A stretch of 64,000 nucleotides of DNA from Gillisia sp. Hel1_33_143 (GTDB taxonomy: Bacteria > Bacteroidota > Bacteroidia > Flavobacteriales > Flavobacteriaceae): the NCBI RefSeq assembly GCF_900104765.1, contig NZ_LT629737.1:620001-684000 (forward strand), written 5' to 3'. Under the pieces are notes generated by a model. That model saw nothing but the letters and a program-made list of their open reading frames with translations, did no database searches and was not told where the DNA came from. This document shows, piece by piece, positions 27,986-36,330 of this stretch (position 1 is the first letter of the stretch; every line of letters begins with the position of its first letter). The position numbers were made by a program, and so were the translations under genes.

Positions 27986-28654
27986 TTACTCAAGTCTTGT
28001 CCAAACTTGTTCCTGATTGTTTTTATTTAAAGTTATAATCTCATTTTTTCTTCTTTGAAGAATTTGTAAAGTGTCAATTTGGTTGAGAATTGGTGTTGGA
28101 GCAGATCCTCGTTTCCATTTTCTTAAATGAACTATATTTTCGTAATTGTATTTTTGATTGAATGGAATTTTTACTTCATCATAACCTACAAATGAAATAG
28201 TTAATTCTGCGTTACGGTTTTCTTTATTCAATACTAATTTACCATTACCAGATTTATTTGAAGTAACTCCATTATTATCTGCAAGAATGTAAATGTTAGC
28301 GTATGGAATAGGATTACCTTCTAAATCAAATACATCTACCTTTAATTCCACTTTTTCATTATCATTAATCCAAAATTTGGATTCAAAATAACTCTTCTTT
28401 AATGGTTTTGTCAGATTGTAATTTAAAATTATTCTTTTTCTATCTAGGCTGTAGGTTCCAATTCCGTATTCCTCAGTTCCTAAATGTCCTGAGTGTTCAT
28501 ATTCAAAAATTCCAGTTTTTGAAAAATTAATCGAAGTAGAAAAATCTCCAGTCGGACTTGGAAGTGAATATAAACCTTCTATTGTTTTCTGTGCTGAAAT
28601 CTGATACGGAAGAATTAAAAGGAAGATTAAAGTCAGTTTGAAAAAATTATTCAT
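27986..28654 (-). CDS. Cassette gene: secreted carboxypeptidase-regulatory-like protein
   Basis: A 222-residue protein with a signal peptide (MNNFFKLTLIFLLILPYQ, cut probably after ISA). The start at 28654 is preferred to an upstream start that lies in attC site 2. From about residue 90 a beta-sandwich domain is visible, with FDLEGNPIPYANIYI and FVGYDEVKIPF, characteristic of CarboxypepD_reg-like domains. The protein is probably periplasmic or exported; no function is known. It ends 10 bp from attC site 1. Confidence 0.65.
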   Translation of the reverse strand: MNNFFKLTLIFLLILPYQISAQKTIEGLYSLPSPTGDFSTSINFSKTGIFEYEHSGHLGTEEYGIGTYSLDRKRIILNYNLTKPLKKSYFESKFWINDNEKVELKVDVFDLEGNPIPYANIYILADNNGVTSNKSGNGKLVLNKENRNAELTISFVGYDEVKIPFNQKYNYENIVHLRKWKRGSAPTPILNQIDTLQILQRRKNEIITLNKNNQEQVWTRLE

Positions 28655-28678
28655 TGTTATATTTTTCTGAAATATTAA

Positions 28679-28812
28679 CCACAACGGTCTTGGTTAAGGC
28701 AAGTAGCGTGGAGTAGGGACGCGTTCTTGTCGGCTTAGTTGTTTTTTACTTGGTCTCTAAAATAGCACTTTTCACTAGAATGCCCGCTATTTGCGCTTAA
28801 CCGATGTTGTAA
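28679..28812 (-). repeat. attC-like site 2
   Basis: 134 bp. R'' CCACAAC and R' GTTGTAA form the ends; GGTTAAGGCAA and TTGCGCTTAACC form the inner arms with unequal spacers. Class A (central GGGACGCGTTCTTGTCGG). Confidence 0.8.
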
Positions 28813-28819
28813 AACGTTT

Positions 28820-29599
28820 TTATTCCACCCATTCTTTAACAAAATTTTCTCCGTCACCAATTAACGTTAAACTGGTATTACCTTTTCCTCCTCCGATTTC
28901 TAAAATTTTATCAAGACCATTCTTGAATTTCAAACTAACCAATTTATCATTAAATTTAAAATCTCCCTTTAGTATTTCTCCATCTCCATAGTCAAATATA
29001 AAAGTTCCGTTGTCATAAAAACTTATTTTTCTAATGGCATAATGTCGTGTCCACCAGTTACCAACTAAATTTTTTATAGTATATTTTTTTAAATCATAAT
29101 TTTTTTTAATGGTCAAATCAGTCATCTTAGAATAAAGTCTTCTTTCATCATTTTTTAAAACTTTTATAAAAATCCCCATTGACTCTTCCGTTTCTCCCAT
29201 ATAATTATTCTCGACAATATATTTCCAATTATCGTTTTTGAATGAATAATGATATCCACCACCAGTGCCTTGTTGCTCAACTATTCCATCATACAAGACA
29301 AGGTCAGGTTCATCATTTATAGTCTTTGGTTTATTCCAGGAACTATATCTTAAATCATCATTAGTTAAATTGTCGACTTTTATTATAAAATCCTTGTTTT
29401 CGCAATAAATTATATTATCATTTAATTCAGAGTCAGATTCTATCTGATTATTCTGAATCTTAATTTCTTTTGAAGCGGAATCAAGTTTATTTTCATTTGT
29501 AGTTATATCAATTTCACCTTGTGATAAATTATTTTCATTGTCAGAATTTTTACACGATAAAATCGTCATAATTAAAATAAAACTGTATAGTATTTTCAT
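28820..29599 (-). CDS. Cassette gene: lipoprotein of unknown function
   Basis: 259 residues with a lipoprotein signal, MKILYSFILIMTILSC, cysteine at 16. The first ATG that gives this signal is at 29599; an upstream start would fall close to the attC. After a linker rich in N, E and S, there are two possible beta-rich parts; the second reads GNWWTRHYAIRKISFYDNG and FDYGDGEILKGDF, lipocalin-like in pattern. I cannot name a family. Membrane-anchored in the envelope. Confidence 0.6.
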   Translation of the reverse strand: MKILYSFILIMTILSCKNSDNENNLSQGEIDITTNENKLDSASKEIKIQNNQIESDSELNDNIIYCENKDFIIKVDNLTNDDLRYSSWNKPKTINDEPDLVLYDGIVEQQGTGGGYHYSFKNDNWKYIVENNYMGETEESMGIFIKVLKNDERRLYSKMTDLTIKKNYDLKKYTIKNLVGNWWTRHYAIRKISFYDNGTFIFDYGDGEILKGDFKFNDKLVSLKFKNGLDKILEIGGGKGNTSLTLIGDGENFVKEWVE

Positions 29600-29623
29600 T
29601 GTTTGTTGAATTGGCAAAATGTT

Positions 29624-29754
29624 TTACAACGTGATTGTATAAGATTAGTGGCGTGTTTAAGCACCTAATTTAGCAAATAAACACCAGGTAGAAAATCCGC
29701 GAGGATTTTCGTAAGTAGGCGAGAACTAGCCATTAATTTTATACGGTGTTGCCA
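29624..29754 (-). repeat. attC-like site 3
   Basis: 131 bp, class B: R'' TTACAAC, inner arms GTATAAGATTAG and TTTTATAC, R' GTTGCCA. The centre folds as GAAAATCC/GGATTTTC. Nearly identical to site 8. Confidence 0.8.
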
Positions 29755-29766
29755 GTAGTATTTTTA

Positions 29767-30483
29767 TTAAGCTTGTAAGTTTTCCTTTTTTTTCAATTTT
29801 CCTCGCTGATATTTTTCAACCATTTTTGTTTTATACGATGTATAATCTCTTTTATGTAAGTTTCTTTTGTTTTCCTCAATTAATTTATAATTCTTGTCGA
29901 AATCTCTGTCAAAGGTTGCTTCTGAAATTATTAAATCGTGAATCAAAAAAGAAAGTCCTGTTAGTAGTTTTCTCTTAAGTTGAAGTTTTACAATGTTTTC
30001 TTGTCTTAACTGTCCAGTCAATTGAGTATTCGCATTCTTTAAATCAGTTGTAAATGCATATTTCCATTGTCCGTGTGCAATTCTATTCCGAAGTTCAATT
30101 GAAGGAAGTAAATCGCTTTCTATTAGATGATGGATTTCTAAATATCTATTTTTTGGGGTAAATGGTAATTGAGAAACAAAATCCACTGTTGGGTTTATGT
30201 TATATGCTTTACAAACTGCTATTTTTAAGGCATTTTTCCACTTAAATGCTAAAGTTCCAGAATTAATTATTATTCCGATTTCGCTTTGAGTAAAAGCATT
30301 GTCTTCATAAGTAAGTTTCAAAATTCTTACTTCTGACCAACAAGTAACTAAATAAGATAATATTTTCGTGTATTTATAAACCTTGCTTTCTTGCTCTGTA
30401 GAAATATATCTACGTAAATCGCTTTCAACTAATTTAATAGCTCCTTCAATTTCTCTTAAGTTATCACAATGTTTTGAATACAT
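29767..30483 (-). CDS. Cassette gene: helical protein with HEPN-like RNRIAH motif
   Basis: A 238-residue, mostly helical, positively charged protein without signal peptide. Near residue 132 the sequence LRNRIAHGQW contains R-x4-H, the active-site pattern of HEPN ribonucleases. This suggests, but does not prove, a HEPN-like nuclease that could act in defence. No partner antitoxin is visible in the cassette. It ends 12 bp from attC site 3. Upstream in the cassette is a tRNA-like remnant and then an IS3 insertion. Confidence 0.5.
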   Translation of the reverse strand: MYSKHCDNLREIEGAIKLVESDLRRYISTEQESKVYKYTKILSYLVTCWSEVRILKLTYEDNAFTQSEIGIIINSGTLAFKWKNALKIAVCKAYNINPTVDFVSQLPFTPKNRYLEIHHLIESDLLPSIELRNRIAHGQWKYAFTTDLKNANTQLTGQLRQENIVKLQLKRKLLTGLSFLIHDLIISEATFDRDFDKNYKLIEENKRNLHKRDYTSYKTKMVEKYQRGKLKKKENLQA

Positions 30484-30503
30484 ATTTATATTTTAAGTGA
30501 CTT

Positions 30504-30617
30504 CGACTGCCAGAGAAAACCTTAATTTGCTCTGGCAGTCGGGAATCGAACCCAACTAGACTTCCAATTCAGTAGATAAATCTACCTTGTTGACTGTGTT
30601 TCCATTACACTATCACC
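30504..30617 (-). other. tRNA-like remnant with 12-bp inverted repeat
   Basis: On the minus strand, a D-arm-like GTGTAATGGAAACAC (30596-30610) is followed after an irregular middle part by a perfect T-arm, GGGTTCGATTCCC (30541-30553), and CTGCCAGA as an acceptor-like 3' part. There is no matching 5' acceptor upstream; instead its complement CTCTGGCAGTCG/CGACTGCCAGAG forms a hairpin (30504-30515 with 30530-30541). I read it as a scrambled or decayed tRNA in the cassette leader, not a working tRNA. Confidence 0.4.
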
Positions 30618-30693
30618 CTAAAGTTTGTCTATAGTCACTATTTTTGTATTATACTGATATAGGTTGACCATTTTTGGTTCAATTTTCGACAGT

Positions 30694-31560
30694 TTAAATG
30701 GTCAATAGTTCTAAATTTTGTTTGTTCCTTTTGTAGGAATGATAGTCTACATTTCTATTCAAATGAACAAAGTTAGGGGTGTTCAATTTGAGACTAAAAT
30801 GTGGTCTTTTGTTGTTGTAAATCTCAACAGCCCTTTTGACCATCTTCTTCGCTAAGTTAGTATTTTTTACAGTTCGTTTTAAATCGTATTCATATTTAAG
30901 GGTTCTGTTGACTCTCTCAGCCACGGCGTTCTCATACGGATCGTACTTCTCAGTCATGCTCATCAGTATTCCGTGTTCCTCAGCAAAGCTGGTGTATTGG
31001 GGATTGCAATACTGAATTCCACGATCGGAATGATGGATGAGTTTCTGATTTTTGTATTTCCTGTTTTTAATGGCCATTCTAAGCGCATCAATGCAAAGTG
31101 ATGTCTTCATATGACTTGCTAATTTATAACCCATAATTTGCTTAGAATAGGTGTCTGTGACTAATGCCAGGTAACTGTGTCCGTTCTGTGTTTTGATATA
31201 GGTAATATCACTTACCCAAAGTTGTTCCGGTCTGGTGGGCACTTTATCTTTTACCAGGTTCTTGTATTTAAAGAATCGATGTTTTGAATCGGTTGTAATA
31301 TGGAACCGCTTTAATTTAGGAACGAGCAGGTTATTCATTCGCATTACACGATAGAATTTATCTCTTCCTATTTTAATGCCAAGTCGGTTCATATCAGCCT
31401 TTAATTCCTGATATAGTTTAATTCCACCGGTACGCAGTCCATACTGACTCCGATACTCTTTGATGAGTCGAATGATTAGCTGTTGCTGTGTTTGCCTTTT
31501 CTGATGAGATTTTAACCGCTTATAGAAAGCTTGTTTAGAAACCCCAAAACATTGGATCAA
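30694..31560 (-). CDS. IS3 transposase OrfB (DDE integrase core)
   Basis: 288 residues from a TTG at 31560, but probably made mainly as an OrfAB fusion through frameshifting. HTH_21 region at the N-terminus, then the rve core with WVSDITYI (first D), HHSDRGIQY (second D) and the glutamate in DPYENAVAERVNRTLK. Complete, so the IS may be active. Confidence 0.9.
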   Translation of the reverse strand: MIQCFGVSKQAFYKRLKSHQKRQTQQQLIIRLIKEYRSQYGLRTGGIKLYQELKADMNRLGIKIGRDKFYRVMRMNNLLVPKLKRFHITTDSKHRFFKYKNLVKDKVPTRPEQLWVSDITYIKTQNGHSYLALVTDTYSKQIMGYKLASHMKTSLCIDALRMAIKNRKYKNQKLIHHSDRGIQYCNPQYTSFAEEHGILMSMTEKYDPYENAVAERVNRTLKYEYDLKRTVKNTNLAKKMVKRAVEIYNNKRPHFSLKLNTPNFVHLNRNVDYHSYKRNKQNLELLTI

Positions 31561-31946
31561 CCATTTTCTTTTAAACGGTTTTGCTTCTTTTTTTCGATCT
31601 CGTCTGCTAATGTTTTGGGCAATGACTTTTTTGACATATCAACTCCTGTAATGAGCTCCATGTCAGCAATAATGTCTTGTTGGAAGTCTTTTACAAACTC
31701 CAGTTCCTCTATTTTTTCTTTGAGTTTCTTAATTTCATCTTTCTTGCTCATCCCTTGTTTCTTTTGTTCTAAAGTACTGTATTTTTTCAACCAGTAATAG
31801 ATGGAAGCTCTGGAAACCTGATATTTATCGGAAGCATGATTGATAGAGATTTGTGCATTTTGGATCTGATCAATAATAACTAGCTTAAGATCATACCCTA
31901 CTTTTTTGTAGGAAGTTTTTCGACAGTGTTCATTTTGTTCTTTCAT
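31557..31946 (-). CDS. IS3 transposase OrfA (helix-turn-helix)
   Basis: 129 residues. The N-terminal HTH (KLVIIDQIQNAQISINHASD) would bind the IS ends, and a C-terminal leucine-zipper-like coiled coil (about 80-118) follows. It overlaps OrfB by 4 bp and contains the slippery A AAA AAG near its end. Confidence 0.9.
   Translation of the reverse strand: MKEQNEHCRKTSYKKVGYDLKLVIIDQIQNAQISINHASDKYQVSRASIYYWLKKYSTLEQKKQGMSKKDEIKKLKEKIEELEFVKDFQQDIIADMELITGVDMSKKSLPKTLADEIEKKKQNRLKENG
31587..31593 (-). promoter_or_regulatory. Programmed -1 frameshift heptamer in the IS3 element
   Basis: AAAAAAG, in the register A AAA AAG of orfA. After a -1 shift the frame stays open into OrfB, which gives the usual OrfAB transposase. 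Confidence 0.75.
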
Positions 31947-32014
31947 TAGGTATAGTGCTAAAAGGTTTAATTTTTAGTCAACCTATTTCAGGAAAGTACA
32001 TTTAATTCGCTTGC

Positions 32015-32146
32015 AGGTAACGGTCTCGGTTAACGCAAGAAGCGGGTTTATATACGTGATAAAGTCGGTTAAACTATTTCTTGTTTGATGACTAAAATAA
32101 TACTTTTAACTAAATGCCAGCGTATTTGCGATAACCGATGTTGCCT
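32015..32146 (-). repeat. attC-like site 4
   Basis: 132 bp. R'' AGGTAAC and R' GTTGCCT; inner arms GGTTAACGCAAG and TTGCGATAACC. Class A but diverged from sites 2 and 9. Its R'' does not match the R' of site 3, so the cassette between them is probably composite. Confidence 0.75.
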
Positions 32147-32167
32147 AACGTTTTGTTTGCCGACTTC

Positions 32168-32767
32168 TCAATAATTGTTCTCGCTTTTTGGCGGAGGAGG
32201 TGGTGGTGGCATTTGTCTCAAATAACTAAATAAAAAACGCAACTTTATTGAATCCTTGACCTCATTTTTCACTTGATCAAAGTCCCGTGTTAATTTTGTC
32301 AATATTTTTTTTAGTTCTGCCCCAGATTGACTTGTGTCAATTGTAATTTCTATTGCTGCTTTATATGCAGATTCCGAGTAATATGGAATATTATTATTGT
32401 TTAAATAGTGCCTTTTCAATATTCTCTTAAGCTCCGAAATAGGATATCCGTTGTCAATTAAAATAGAATCTGTTGTTATACTCAGCATATTTCGTTGTTT
32501 AATCAGTCCATTTCCGCGTACAGAAGGAATTATTCTTTTAGTTATTTTATTATCTTCAAATTCAAGTATTGATAATATTCCATTATACTGATTATTACCA
32601 ATCCAATTTGTGATTTTCTTGAAATTCATTTGAGTAGTATCCAAGATCATCTTTTGAACCTTGTCATTATTTGAAATTTCAAAATTTGGATAATATCGAA
32701 TTTCACTTGTTTTCTCATTACAAGCTAAATTCATTAGGATTATCGATATGAGCAGAATTTTCTTCAA
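32168..32767 (-). CDS. Cassette gene: lipoprotein with poly-proline tail
   Basis: 199 residues. I place the start at the TTG at 32767, which gives a compact lipoprotein signal (LKKILLISIILMNLAC read with Met first); a TTG at 32779 lies inside attC site 5. The C-terminus has seven consecutive prolines before KSENNY. No known domain is recognised. The next gene's attC is used as leader. Confidence 0.55.
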   Translation of the reverse strand: MKKILLISIILMNLACNEKTSEIRYYPNFEISNNDKVQKMILDTTQMNFKKITNWIGNNQYNGILSILEFEDNKITKRIIPSVRGNGLIKQRNMLSITTDSILIDNGYPISELKRILKRHYLNNNNIPYYSESAYKAAIEITIDTSQSGAELKKILTKLTRDFDQVKNEVKDSIKLRFLFSYLRQMPPPPPPPKSENNY

Positions 32768-32773
32768 AATGTT

Positions 32774-32906
32774 TGGCAACGTTTGGTATATGGGCTGTGG
32801 CGTGGGTTTATTACGGACGATTCCAAACAGATACTTGCCAGAGGAAAATCCGCAGGATTTTCCAAGTATGGACTGACCAAGCCATAGCTTATATAAGGTG
32901 TTGTAA
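32774..32906 (-). repeat. attC-like site 5
   Basis: 133 bp, class B-like: R'' TGGCAAC, R' GTTGTAA, centre GGAAAATCC-GCA-GGATTTTCC. Confidence 0.75.
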
Positions 32907-32910
32907 CACG

Positions 32911-33438
32911 TTATTTTTTAAATTCCGATTTGTTCTTAATTACAAATGCCATTAATAATTCGGTCAAATTATCTTGATATTCATAAAATTCTGAATCGCA
33001 TTTGTTCCAGTTTTCCTCCGCTGTTTCTTCAATTAATTCCAGTTCATTTTGTCTTTCAGTTCTGTCTTTGGGAACAGTTCCGTTTTTAAATTCAGAGTTT
33101 GCCTTTTTTACAATTTCCGCTGTTTTTTCCGCACCAATTTCAAAAAGAGCATTTACAGTTTCTTGACTAAAATCTCCGCTTGAATTAAAATAGAATTGGT
33201 TAAATCCGCCATTATTTATTTCACGCTCTAAATTTTCCACGAAGAGAAAAGTTCTTTGGGAAGGATTCAGTTTTTCGATATTCTCGCCATATTCAGATTT
33301 TGAATTCAGATAAATGTCAATTTTCATAACAATCATATCACGCCTTTCAATTTTCAAAACTTTTTCCAAATCAAATTCAGTTTGCGCATTTGCGTTGGCA
33401 AAGAATAATGACGATATAAATACTAAAATTTTCTTCAA
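32911..33438 (-). CDS. Cassette gene: DMP19/DUF4375-family secreted protein
   Basis: 175 residues with a signal peptide (MKKILVFISSLFFANANAQ). The middle carries the DUF4375 pattern NGGFNQFYFNSSGDFSQETV followed by LFEIGAEKTAEIV. Known members are small proteins of unclear role, some proposed as nucleic-acid or phosphatase-binding proteins; an exported version is unusual. It ends 4 bp from attC site 5. Confidence 0.75.
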   Translation of the reverse strand: MKKILVFISSLFFANANAQTEFDLEKVLKIERRDMIVMKIDIYLNSKSEYGENIEKLNPSQRTFLFVENLEREINNGGFNQFYFNSSGDFSQETVNALFEIGAEKTAEIVKKANSEFKNGTVPKDRTERQNELELIEETAEENWNKCDSEFYEYQDNLTELLMAFVIKNKSEFKK

Positions 33439-33458
33439 TGAAAGATTTTTTTAATGTG

Positions 33459-33591
33459 TTACAACGGTCTTGTTTAACGCAAGTGGCGTGGAGTAAGGAC
33501 ACGTTCTTGTCGGTTTTGTTCTTTTCTTACTTAGGATACTAAATTACACTTTTTAGATAATACCCGTTATTTGTGATAACCGTTGTTGGGC
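33459..33591 (-). repeat. attC-like site 6
   Basis: 133 bp, class A: R'' TTACAAC, R' GTTGGGC, inner arms TTTAACGCAAG and TTTGTGATAACC. The R' box GTTGGGC is exactly complementary to R'' of site 7. Confidence 0.8.
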
Positions 33592-33595
33592 TTAG

Positions 33596-34261
33596 TTATA
33601 CTTTTAGTATTTTTCTACCTTGACGGATAAAATCGTCATAACTATTGCAAATGTCATCTGCTAATTTGTTTAATTCCTCAACGGCATTTTCATAGCGTTC
33701 TTTTTGCTCATATCTCCATTCTGGAGGAACAGATTGACCATCTCGACCATGACCAAAAGTATTTGTCGTTAAAGACTCATTAAAGTGTTTAATATCCTGA
33801 ACCATTATTTTCTTTAGTGATTCTAATTTTGGATTTAGAAATTCAAAATCTGATTTAAAGCTTTCGTGTTCGATTTTTATCAAAGGAGTCATATATTTAT
33901 CTAAAAATGCCGAACCGAAGTGTTGAGTTCTTAGCCAATAGATAATTCCATCTTGTCGCAGAAAATCTTTTTGAATTTTTTGAAATAATTGACGGTCTAC
34001 TGTGATTGATTCGGGATCATACTTATAATTATTCTTATTATTCAATAATTTGTGAACAGTAAAAAGTCCTAAAATTAAAAGGAAAATTGTCACAACATAA
34101 AGCCATAAATCTATTTTATAAGTCCAAAATATTTCAAATTCTTCAGCAAAGCTTTCATTGTTAATCCTACTATTAATTAATGGAACTAAATTAGGTATTA
34201 TGAGAAATATTAAACCAATTATTATATTACTTATATATTGATTATTAAAGAATTTCTTCAT
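33596..34261 (-). CDS. Cassette gene: two-helix membrane protein of unknown function
   Basis: 221 residues starting MKKFFNNQYI at 34261; the longer frame runs into attC site 7. Two transmembrane helices lie at about 10-30 and 52-74, then a 145-residue soluble helical part with many charged residues. No family recognised. The arrangement of membrane anchor plus cytosolic domain fits a sensor or effector, but that is inference. Confidence 0.6.
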   Translation of the reverse strand: MKKFFNNQYISNIIIGLIFLIIPNLVPLINSRINNESFAEEFEIFWTYKIDLWLYVVTIFLLILGLFTVHKLLNNKNNYKYDPESITVDRQLFQKIQKDFLRQDGIIYWLRTQHFGSAFLDKYMTPLIKIEHESFKSDFEFLNPKLESLKKIMVQDIKHFNESLTTNTFGHGRDGQSVPPEWRYEQKERYENAVEELNKLADDICNSYDDFIRQGRKILKV

Positions 34262-34293
34262 CTCGTTTAAAATGCAATTTTGTGTATAATTAT

Positions 34294-34425
34294 GCCCAAC
34301 GGTCTCGGTTAACACAAGTTGCGGGAGTAGGTATGCGGACTTGTCGGTTTAAATATTTACATACTTAGGATACTAAAATACACTTTTTCGACAAAACCCG
34401 TTATTTGTGATAACCGTTGTTGTGA
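34294..34425 (-). repeat. attC-like site 7
   Basis: 132 bp, class A: R'' GCCCAAC, R' GTTGTGA, inner arms GGTTAACACAAG and TTTGTGATAACC. R'' is the full RYYYAAC consensus. Confidence 0.8.
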
Positions 34426-34499
34426 ACTGGGGCGACTACTACAAAATTTTCAAAGGTTTTAAATCCACTAAGGTTAATTTTAAAAGTATATTAGAAGTG

Positions 34500-35036
34500 T
34501 TAATTGTATTTCATATCAAAACGGCCTTCACGTATTTCCACAGTTTCTCCCTCTTCACTGATGGCATCAAACCAAAAAGTACCTGAAACAATTCCATTTA
34601 TTTCATCAAATTTTGAGAATTTAATTTCGCCTTTATGAATTCCAGAAGTTTTGTATATAAGTAATCCTCCATTTAAAATATAATTTGCGTTAAATGATAT
34701 TTCTCCTTCTTTTTCTAATGAATAGGTTTCCTTCTCTTTAAGAATTATTTTATTTCCAAATATTGCGATTAGTTGATTTGTATTCTTATTAATTCCCTTC
34801 AATCCAAAATAAAAATAGCCATTTAGTATTTTATAGTATGCCTGCTGTGTGGGACCACTTAGCTGGCTACCTCCCGTCTCGAAAACCTTCCCATTAATTA
34901 AGCAACCGAAAGTCCCAACTCCAGTTTGCGTTTCTGGCGGCAAACAATCTGCGGGGTTGTCGCAATTGTCCTTTTTGGAACAGGAACTAATTGTCAAAAC
35001 AAAAGAAAGTAAGATCAAATAAATACCTGTTTTCAT
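34500..35036 (-). CDS. Cassette gene: DUF6252-like lipoprotein
   Basis: 178 residues with a lipoprotein signal (LILLSFVLTISSC). The beta-rich body begins GTFGCLINGKVFE and ends VEIREGRFDMKY, a pattern I associate with DUF6252 lipoproteins of Bacteroidota. It would be anchored in the outer membrane or inner leaflet; function unknown. Its stop is 74 bp from attC site 7, farther than in the other cassettes. Confidence 0.7.
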   Translation of the reverse strand: MKTGIYLILLSFVLTISSCSKKDNCDNPADCLPPETQTGVGTFGCLINGKVFETGGSQLSGPTQQAYYKILNGYFYFGLKGINKNTNQLIAIFGNKIILKEKETYSLEKEGEISFNANYILNGGLLIYKTSGIHKGEIKFSKFDEINGIVSGTFWFDAISEEGETVEIREGRFDMKYN

Positions 35037-35194
35037 ATCATTATATTTTACTTAGTTTTCAATTCTGAAGTCTTCATATTATTCTTAATCATACAAGAGT
35101 TTTGAGTATATCGTAACACTAATTTTCAAGTTTTAAATTTTCCAACGTTGAATTTTGCTTATGTTTTCTGTTGTGATTTTATTGGAGCCCTTGT

Positions 35195-35326
35195 TTACAA
35201 CGGTTTTGTATAAGATTAGTTGCGTTGTTTAAGCACTTAATTTAGCAAATAATAACCGAATTGCAAATACGCGAGGATTTTCGTAAGTAGGCTTGCACTA
35301 GCAATTAATTTTATACGGTGTTGTAC
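35195..35326 (-). repeat. attC-like site 8
   Basis: 132 bp, class B: R'' TTACAAC, R' GTTGTAC, inner arms GTATAAGATTAG and TTTTATAC. Close to site 3 over most of its length. Confidence 0.8.
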
Positions 35327-35333
35327 ACTGGCT

Positions 35334-36254
35334 TTAGTTCAATATATATATTAATGAAAAAATTGAAATAAAAATCCACAAAGTTAGTGCGAATACAATG
35401 GGTTTCATTCCTGTAGATTTCAAATCTTTTATAGAAATGGTAGAACCTACAAGAAACAATGTTATTATTAATAATCGTTTAGCCATTAATACAATAAAAT
35501 TAGTAGCTGGTTCAGGTAAAATATGGTAACTATTAATAATAATCGCAATAATAAATAAAACAATAAAGTAAGGAATTTTTATTTTTTCTCCTTTTGTTTT
35601 GAATAGAAACATTGAAAAAATTGATAAAGGGATAATCCACAAAGTTCTAGATAGTTTTACTGTTGTTGCTATTCTCAAGGCTTCGTCTCCATAACCTAGC
35701 GCAGCTCCGACTACCGAACTTGTATCGTGTATAGCAATAGCACACCATAAGCCAAATTGTTCTTGTGTTAAATTTAGAAAATGACCGACTGCAGGAAACA
35801 CAAACAACGCAATAGAGTTTAATAGAAATACGATACCTAAAGCAATACTTATAGTTTTACTTTTAGCTTTAATTACTGGGGAAATTGCAGCAATTGCGCT
35901 TCCACCACAAATTGCTGTTCCAGATGTAATTAGATGACCTAGTTTTAAATCTAACTTCAAAAGTCTTGTTAACAACAAACCTAACGATACGGTTAAAAAT
36001 ATTGAATATATAGTTAAACTTAATCCCTCTTTACTTGTTTCCAAAGTTTCTTTGATAAACATCCCAAAGCCCAGCCCTACAACCGAAATTTTTAGAAAAT
36101 AATGAATTGCTTTATGACTGTATGCTTTAAACGGATTATTGAAAATAAGTGTATATACAAAACCAAGTAACAATGCAGTTGGACTGTTTATAATGCCTAA
36201 AAGGGCAATAATAATTATAAGGAAGTAAACTATTTTTGAAAAAATCTCTTTCAT
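35334..36254 (-). CDS. Cassette gene: YeiH/UPF0324-family putative sulfate exporter
   Basis: 306 residues, about nine hydrophobic helices. The start is the ATG at 36254. Seen: the conserved LVYTLIFNNPFKAYS and GTAICGGSAIAAISPVIKAK, then AIHDTSSVVGAALGYGDEA, the family hallmark. It is shorter than many members (about 330-350). The family is thought to export small sulfur compounds, perhaps sulfite or sulfate; evidence is limited. It shares a cassette with a LysR regulator upstream in the same direction, which is unusual because the pair is divergent in most genomes. Confidence 0.85.
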   Translation of the reverse strand: MKEIFSKIVYFLIIIIALLGIINSPTALLLGFVYTLIFNNPFKAYSHKAIHYFLKISVVGLGFGMFIKETLETSKEGLSLTIYSIFLTVSLGLLLTRLLKLDLKLGHLITSGTAICGGSAIAAISPVIKAKSKTISIALGIVFLLNSIALFVFPAVGHFLNLTQEQFGLWCAIAIHDTSSVVGAALGYGDEALRIATTVKLSRTLWIIPLSIFSMFLFKTKGEKIKIPYFIVLFIIAIIINSYHILPEPATNFIVLMAKRLLIITLFLVGSTISIKDLKSTGMKPIVFALTLWIFISIFSLIYILN

Positions 36255-36330
36255 ATCATTTAGTATTATTTGATACAAAAGTAGATTGAATTAATAACCT
36301 TTAAGCAAATTAATTAGTTGTTTGAGATAA

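Larger units (their letters stand above)
30655..31990 (-). mobile_element. IS3-family insertion sequence
   Basis: About 1336 bp with imperfect terminal inverted repeats, TGATATAGGTTGACC at the left and AGTCAACCTATTTCA at the right (13 of 15 match), ends TG...CA as usual. It encodes OrfA and OrfB in overlapping frames with a frameshift heptamer. I see no target duplication in the flanks, which hints at rearrangement after insertion. It lies within the cassette of the HEPN-like gene. Confidence 0.85.

Noticed and set aside
30504-30617. A working tRNA gene in the cassette
   Set aside because: No 5' acceptor strand is in the right place and no proper anticodon arm forms.
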